64,000 bases of DNA, taken from assembly GCA_018384375.1 (NCBI GenBank), contig JAHAYJ010000032.1, forward strand, positions 62,001 to 126,000. The letters run 5' to 3'. A model generated the notes under the pieces. The model did no database searches, had not been told where the DNA came from, and saw nothing but the letters and a program-made list of their open reading frames with translations. Shown in pieces: positions 61,245 to 64,000 of this stretch. Position 1 is the stretch's first letter; the number at the start of each line of letters is the position of its first letter. A program made the translations under genes and the position numbers. This DNA is from Lachnospiraceae bacterium (lineage in GTDB: Bacteria > Bacillota > Clostridia > Lachnospirales > Lachnospiraceae).

Positions 61245-62189
61245 ATGCCTGAGAAAAAAACAAGCTACTATTATCCCAAATATTCGGATATACCCGATAT
61301 TAAGGAGGACGGCTCTGAGAGTATTCGCTATGATAATCCGGATTTTCCACTTTTTTGCAGGCGTAATTTCATACCCGGGAAAGCGATTCTCCCGGGTATG
61401 TCTGTGCATCGGCACAGTGATGTGGAATTTGTCTACATAAAAAGGGGGAGCACCTTCTATCAGTTAAATGGCAGGACCGTCAAAATAAAGGAAGGAGAGG
61501 GAATCTTTGTAAACGCAAGGCAGATTCATATGATTACTGCCGGTGACGAGGACTGTCTGTTGTACTGTGTTATCTTTCACCCGATGCTTCTGTGTGCCTC
61601 AAAGCATATCGAGGAAAAATTTGTATTTCCAGTTGTCTCAAATTCCGCTGCTCCCTATGTGTTGCTGCACGAAAATGTACAATGGGAAAGAAAAGTGCTT
61701 ACAGGGCTCAGTCTCCTTTATGAGCTTTCGAAAAAAGAAGATTGCGAGCTTGAAATGGTGAAGGTTGTCTATGATATTTGGAAGCTTCTATATGACAATA
61801 TGCAAGGAAATGTTTTAAAGGATACGAAATATGACGGAGGCTTTGAAATCATCAAGAGAATGATAGCTTGTCTGGAGGAGCATTACAGAGAAAACGTCAC
61901 CCTTGAACTATTGTGCCGGGCAGGAGGAGTAGGCAGGACAGCGTGTACAAAGCTTTTTCAAAAATATCTGAATGCAACCCCTATAGATTATGTAAGGCGT
62001 TACCGTATAGCAAAAAGCATAGAGCTTTTGCAGAGTACTGATAAGACGATAACAGAGATTGCTTATGAAACGGGCTTTTCGGGGGCCAGCTTTTTTGCAA
62101 AAACATTTAAGGAAATAACAGGGATCACCCCGGGACAGCTGCGGAAAGGAGAAGTATTTTATGAGGATCAGAGAATTAAGGGAAACTGA
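61245..62189 (+). CDS. AraC-family regulator with cupin sensor
   Basis: A 314-residue regulator. N-terminal cupin (GMSVHRHSDVEFVYIKRGST with HxH), a helical linker, then two HTH motifs: VTLELLCRAGGVGRTACTKLF and KTITEIAYETGFSGASFFAKTF, ending GITPGQLRKG. The ligand is probably a sugar. Start after AAGGAGGGCGATGA. The last 29 bases overlap the GNAT gene, so co-expression is sure; whether it controls that gene or a distant target is not known. Confidence 0.9.
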   Translation: MPEKKTSYYYPKYSDIPDIKEDGSESIRYDNPDFPLFCRRNFIPGKAILPGMSVHRHSDVEFVYIKRGSTFYQLNGRTVKIKEGEGIFVNARQIHMITAGDEDCLLYCVIFHPMLLCASKHIEEKFVFPVVSNSAAPYVLLHENVQWERKVLTGLSLLYELSKKEDCELEMVKVVYDIWKLLYDNMQGNVLKDTKYDGGFEIIKRMIACLEEHYRENVTLELLCRAGGVGRTACTKLFQKYLNATPIDYVRRYRIAKSIELLQSTDKTITEIAYETGFSGASFFAKTFKEITGITPGQLRKGEVFYEDQRIKGN

Positions 62190-62598
62190 TATTTCCCCCT
62201 GTGCAGATATTCTTTGCAGTGTCTATAACAATGAATTGTGGATGTGCAGATGGACAAAGGAGGTAGCAGAGAGCTATTTGCGGGATTTTTTCAGACACAG
62301 TAAATTTGTGGGCTATGTGGCAGAGGAGGAGTCTGTCATTGTTGGTGGTTTGTTTGCACATGAAAAGATATGGTGGAACAATAGCGAGGTGTTTATTGAG
62401 GAGATGTTTGTAACACCATGCAGGCAGGGACGCGGAGTTGGAACATTACTTTTGAAGGAAGTGGAAAAATACATAGAGGATAAGAGCCTAGGGGGAATTA
62501 CCCTGTCCACAAACAAATATGCTCCGGCGCCAAAATTCTATGAGAAAAATGGGTTTGTGAACTGTGAGCATGTTATGTTTATGGCAAAGAGCTTATGA
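62161..62598 (+). CDS. GNAT-family N-acetyltransferase
   Basis: A 145-residue acetyltransferase. Acetyl-CoA motif EEMFVTPCRQGRGVGTLLLK with the RGVG loop, and a C-terminal ALSTNKYAPAPKFYEKNGF-like segment (STNKYAPAPKFYEKNGFV). Substrate unknown; resembles ribosomal or small-molecule acetylases. Start after AAAGGAGAAGTATTTT, overlapping the AraC gene. Confidence 0.88.
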   Translation: MRIRELRETDISPCADILCSVYNNELWMCRWTKEVAESYLRDFFRHSKFVGYVAEEESVIVGGLFAHEKIWWNNSEVFIEEMFVTPCRQGRGVGTLLLKEVEKYIEDKSLGGITLSTNKYAPAPKFYEKNGFVNCEHVMFMAKSL

Positions 62599-62636
62599 GA
62601 ATCTGTCCAATCTATATTCTGCAAAGAAACGTCATG

Positions 62637-62683
62637 AAAGCACCGGCAAGGTACAGCTTACTGTACCTTGCCGGTGCTTTTTT
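62637..62683. terminator. 20-bp perfect bidirectional terminator
   Basis: The arms at 62637-62656 and 62661-62680 pair perfectly over 20 bp (each contains CACCGGCAAGG or its complement), loop CTTA, with U-runs on the plus side and AAAG on the other. It separates the GNAT gene from the minus-strand ECF gene. Confidence 0.93.
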
Positions 62684-62690
62684 CATTGAA

Positions 62691-63263
62691 TTAATTCTGT
62701 TCTGCTTTCAGATATTTTTTCAGTGGAAGCCAGATCACATAGGATAGAACGCTTCCGATCAGTGCAGTAATAAGCTGTGTGACGGAAAAGGTGGTTCTTG
62801 CTGTTGCGAGCACCGCGGGAAGTGCTTCCGGCTTCGGAAGCTTGGCAGCAACATTGTCTCCGAAAATGGGAAGAATGATCAGCACGATCACGATCCCCAT
62901 AAAAACAGCCTTTAGGACGGAGCCGGCAAGAAACCCGGCAGGAAGCTTCCATTGAAAGGAAGTCTTCTCCTCGAAGTACCATACGCAAACAGCAAGGATC
63001 ACATTTCCCGCCATAACCACAGGGAACATCAGCGGGATGGCAGCCATAATGGGTGAACCTGTAAAGAAGAAGGCGGTAATGGGAGCAACGATACTGATTA
63101 AAATACCGCTCCATAGACCTACTGCCAAAACTGCAATAATGATGGTAGCGTTAACGATTGGACCCGTAATATATACGGAAATGTTTTTGAAATACTGGCT
63201 GACAATGCAGATCGCAAGTAAAAGTGCCGTCTGAACCAGCTGCTTGGTAGTGAGTTTCATCAT
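62691..63263 (-). CDS. ECF transporter S component
   Basis: A 190-residue membrane protein. ATG 63263 follows AGGAGGAATC. Five or six helices: LTTKQLVQTALLLAICIVSQ, VYITGPIVNATIIIAVLAVG, APITAFFFTGSPIMAAIPLM, and ENA-free loops. The ligand is unknown. It lies 19 bases after a TM1266-like gene and shares its leader, so an unusual link of vitamin or cofactor uptake with hydrogenase maturation is suggested. Confidence 0.82.
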   Translation of the reverse strand: MMKLTTKQLVQTALLLAICIVSQYFKNISVYITGPIVNATIIIAVLAVGLWSGILISIVAPITAFFFTGSPIMAAIPLMFPVVMAGNVILAVCVWYFEEKTSFQWKLPAGFLAGSVLKAVFMGIVIVLIILPIFGDNVAAKLPKPEALPAVLATARTTFSVTQLITALIGSVLSYVIWLPLKKYLKAEQN

Positions 63264-63282
63264 GATTCCTCCTGAAATATGG

Positions 63283-63528
63283 TTATAGTTTGGCCTGCAT
63301 GGCTTTGGCACTGATCCCTTCGATGCGTCCAAGCTTCCCTGAGAGTGTACTGATCCTGTCAGAAGAAGCATTGACGATCACAGAAATAATATTCAGTGAT
63401 CTTTCACGGAAGGGAATCCCGATCCGCCCGATGATGCAGTCCGCATATTCGTGAAGCAGCTCGTTAACCTTTGTGATGGCATTCGTATCCTGAATGAAAA
63501 TACCGATGATGGCAACCTTTTCTTCCAT
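63283..63528 (-). CDS. TM1266-family iron-only hydrogenase system putative regulator
   Basis: An 81-residue ACT/ferredoxin-like small protein: EEKVAIIGIFIQDTNAITKV, ADCIIGRIGIPFRERSLNII, VNASSDRISTLSGKLGRIEG. It matches the TM1266 family (TIGR03959) found with [FeFe]-hydrogenase maturation genes (hydE, hydF, hydG). None of these is in the window. The ribosome site (GAAGGATAAG) lies 6 bases upstream. It heads the operon with the S component and has a structured leader. Confidence 0.88.
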   Translation of the reverse strand: MEEKVAIIGIFIQDTNAITKVNELLHEYADCIIGRIGIPFRERSLNIISVIVNASSDRISTLSGKLGRIEGISAKAMQAKL

Positions 63529-63669
63529 AAAAAACTTATCCTTCTTTCTAAAAATAAAAGAAACCTTACCGGCACTCTGTCAGTAAGGCGTTGATCTTTA
63601 CCGCAGGAATCCCTTGAGCTCAGAATATATAAACTGCTGCAGGGACAGAACCTATCTCTCCGTGCAGGT
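63529..63669 (-). promoter_or_regulatory. Structured leader RNA, candidate riboswitch or attenuator
   Basis: Minus strand, from about 63669. The 5-prime part can form AACCT/AGGTT and CTGCA/TGCAG stems, followed by AAGGGATTCC and GCGGTAAAG. The 3-prime part has CCTTACTG pairing with CGGTAAGG (8 bp), then TTTCTTTTATTTTT: an intrinsic terminator before TM1266. The GGTAAAG segment could pair with CCTTAC instead, an antiterminator. I cannot assign a known Rfam class. Confidence 0.55.
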
Positions 63670-63676
63670 TAACTAT

Positions 63677-63705
63677 AGTATAAGAGAAGAAACTTGGAAA
63701 AGCAA
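63677..63705 (-). promoter_or_regulatory. Promoter of the TM1266/ECF operon
   Basis: Minus strand: TTGCTT (63705-63700), 17-bp spacer, TATACT (63682-63677). Confidence 0.65.
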
Positions 63706-63793
63706 GTTAAAATAACAACAGATCAACGGTGAAAACCCAACTTTTTATAAAAAGTGCATAAAAAACCCCCTTTAAGAAAAAAGATACCCCCCC

Positions 63794-63822
63794 TTATAAA
63801 AGAGAGCCCTCTTTGTTATACT
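63794..63822 (+). promoter_or_regulatory. Promoter of the sugar ABC operon with spacer palindrome
   Basis: TTATAA (63794-63799), 17-bp spacer, TATACT (63817-63822). An inverted repeat AAAGAG-AGCC-CTCTTT fills the spacer (63799-63814), a likely operator. Further down a CTGTTC/GAACAG hairpin lies in the leader. Confidence 0.55.
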
Positions 63823-63887
63823 CTAGAAAGTAAAGAAAAGCTGTTCCATCGAACAGAAAGTAGAGAAAGGGAAGGAAAGCCGGTGAT

Positions 63888-64000
63888 ATGGGAATGAGTG
63901 AGACGATTGTGTCCATGGAGGGCATATGTAAAAGCTTTCCGGGTGTAAAAGCACTGGATCATGTGAAGTTTGAACTGAAATCAGGTGAGGTAGCTCTCCT
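63888..64000 (+). CDS. Sugar ABC transporter ATP-binding protein, N-terminal part (cut by window end)
   Basis: 37 codons are seen: [20 protein letters not shown] then [18 protein letters not shown]. This is the start of RbsA/MglA-type ATPases (MxxISKxFPGVKALxxVxFxLxxGEVHAL). ATG 63888 follows GAAGGAAAGCCGGTGAT; ATG 63894 is an alternative. It probably heads an operon for import of a monosaccharide such as ribose or galactose. The Walker motifs lie outside the window. Confidence 0.8.
   Translation, partial: MGMSETIVSMEGICKSFPGVKALDHVKFELKSGEVAL

Noticed and set aside
63529..63669. THF riboswitch ahead of TM1266
   Set aside because: A GGAGAG start and a GCGGT segment are present, but the closing stem and internal conserved elements do not match.

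Overview
The window looks like a chromosome segment of a spore-forming, anaerobic Firmicute of the Lachnospiraceae type. The pointers are an AddAB recombination pair instead of RecBCD, a glutaminyl-tRNA synthetase, all five core spoVA sporulation genes and an alpha/beta-type SASP, a TM1266-type regulator from iron-only hydrogenase systems, ECF vitamin transporters, cyclic-di-GMP enzymes, GH95 and MalQ glycan enzymes, AGGAGG-type ribosome binding sites and moderate GC. Genus and species cannot be read from the sequence.

Bases 1-8400 are an accessory, decayed island. A PAS-domain signalling gene (cut by the window edge), a secreted protein and a membrane HD-GYP protein sit among remnants: a DUF4143 ATPase, an AAA-ATPase/RloB pair resembling abortive-infection systems, a RelB/YafQ toxin-antitoxin pair with a frameshifted toxin, an IS3 transposase fragment, an inverted PAS fragment and a catalytically gutted Rpn nuclease. 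The secreted-protein gene and the HD-GYP gene are unrelated, yet both sit between near-identical copies of the same upstream block (PAS gene tail, terminator, tandem 18-bp direct repeat, promoter) and the same downstream terminator. This is a duplicated regulatory cassette with different cargo.

Bases 8600-26500 are mostly housekeeping: ACT protein, homoserine dehydrogenase, a proposed homoserine kinase and aspartokinase; a 480-bp near-palindrome between convergent genes; IMP dehydrogenase; a PocR-GAF-PAS-GGDEF-EAL protein followed by a DHH phosphoesterase; GlnRS; DUF2225, MocR-type and TetR-type regulators; and small membrane proteins.

Bases 26500-39500 hold a dispersed spoVA set: spoVAC on the minus strand, then spoVAD, spoVAA-spoVAB and spoVAE on the plus strand, separated by an MBOAT/SGNH acylation pair, an uncharacterised enzyme-like protein, an EEP-family phosphatase, an MFS transporter, RidA, shikimate kinase, an EamA transporter and a metallo-beta-lactamase-fold protein. 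Each spoVA unit carries its own sigma-G-like promoter. The one for spoVAD is nested inside a U-tailed hairpin whose 3-prime strand contains the Shine-Dalgarno sequence.

Bases 39500-53500 carry aminopeptidase P, a NagD-like phosphatase, addBA, an ECF transporter operon, a TPP riboswitch and thiT. Bases 53500-62600 carry malQ with a LacI-type regulator and palindromic operator, a GH95 alpha-L-fucosidase, CYTH, DJ-1, CBS and GreA proteins, a SASP with a structured leader, and AraC and GNAT proteins. The right end has a minus-strand TM1266/ECF S-component operon with a leader that looks like an attenuator or riboswitch, and the start of a sugar ABC transporter ATPase.
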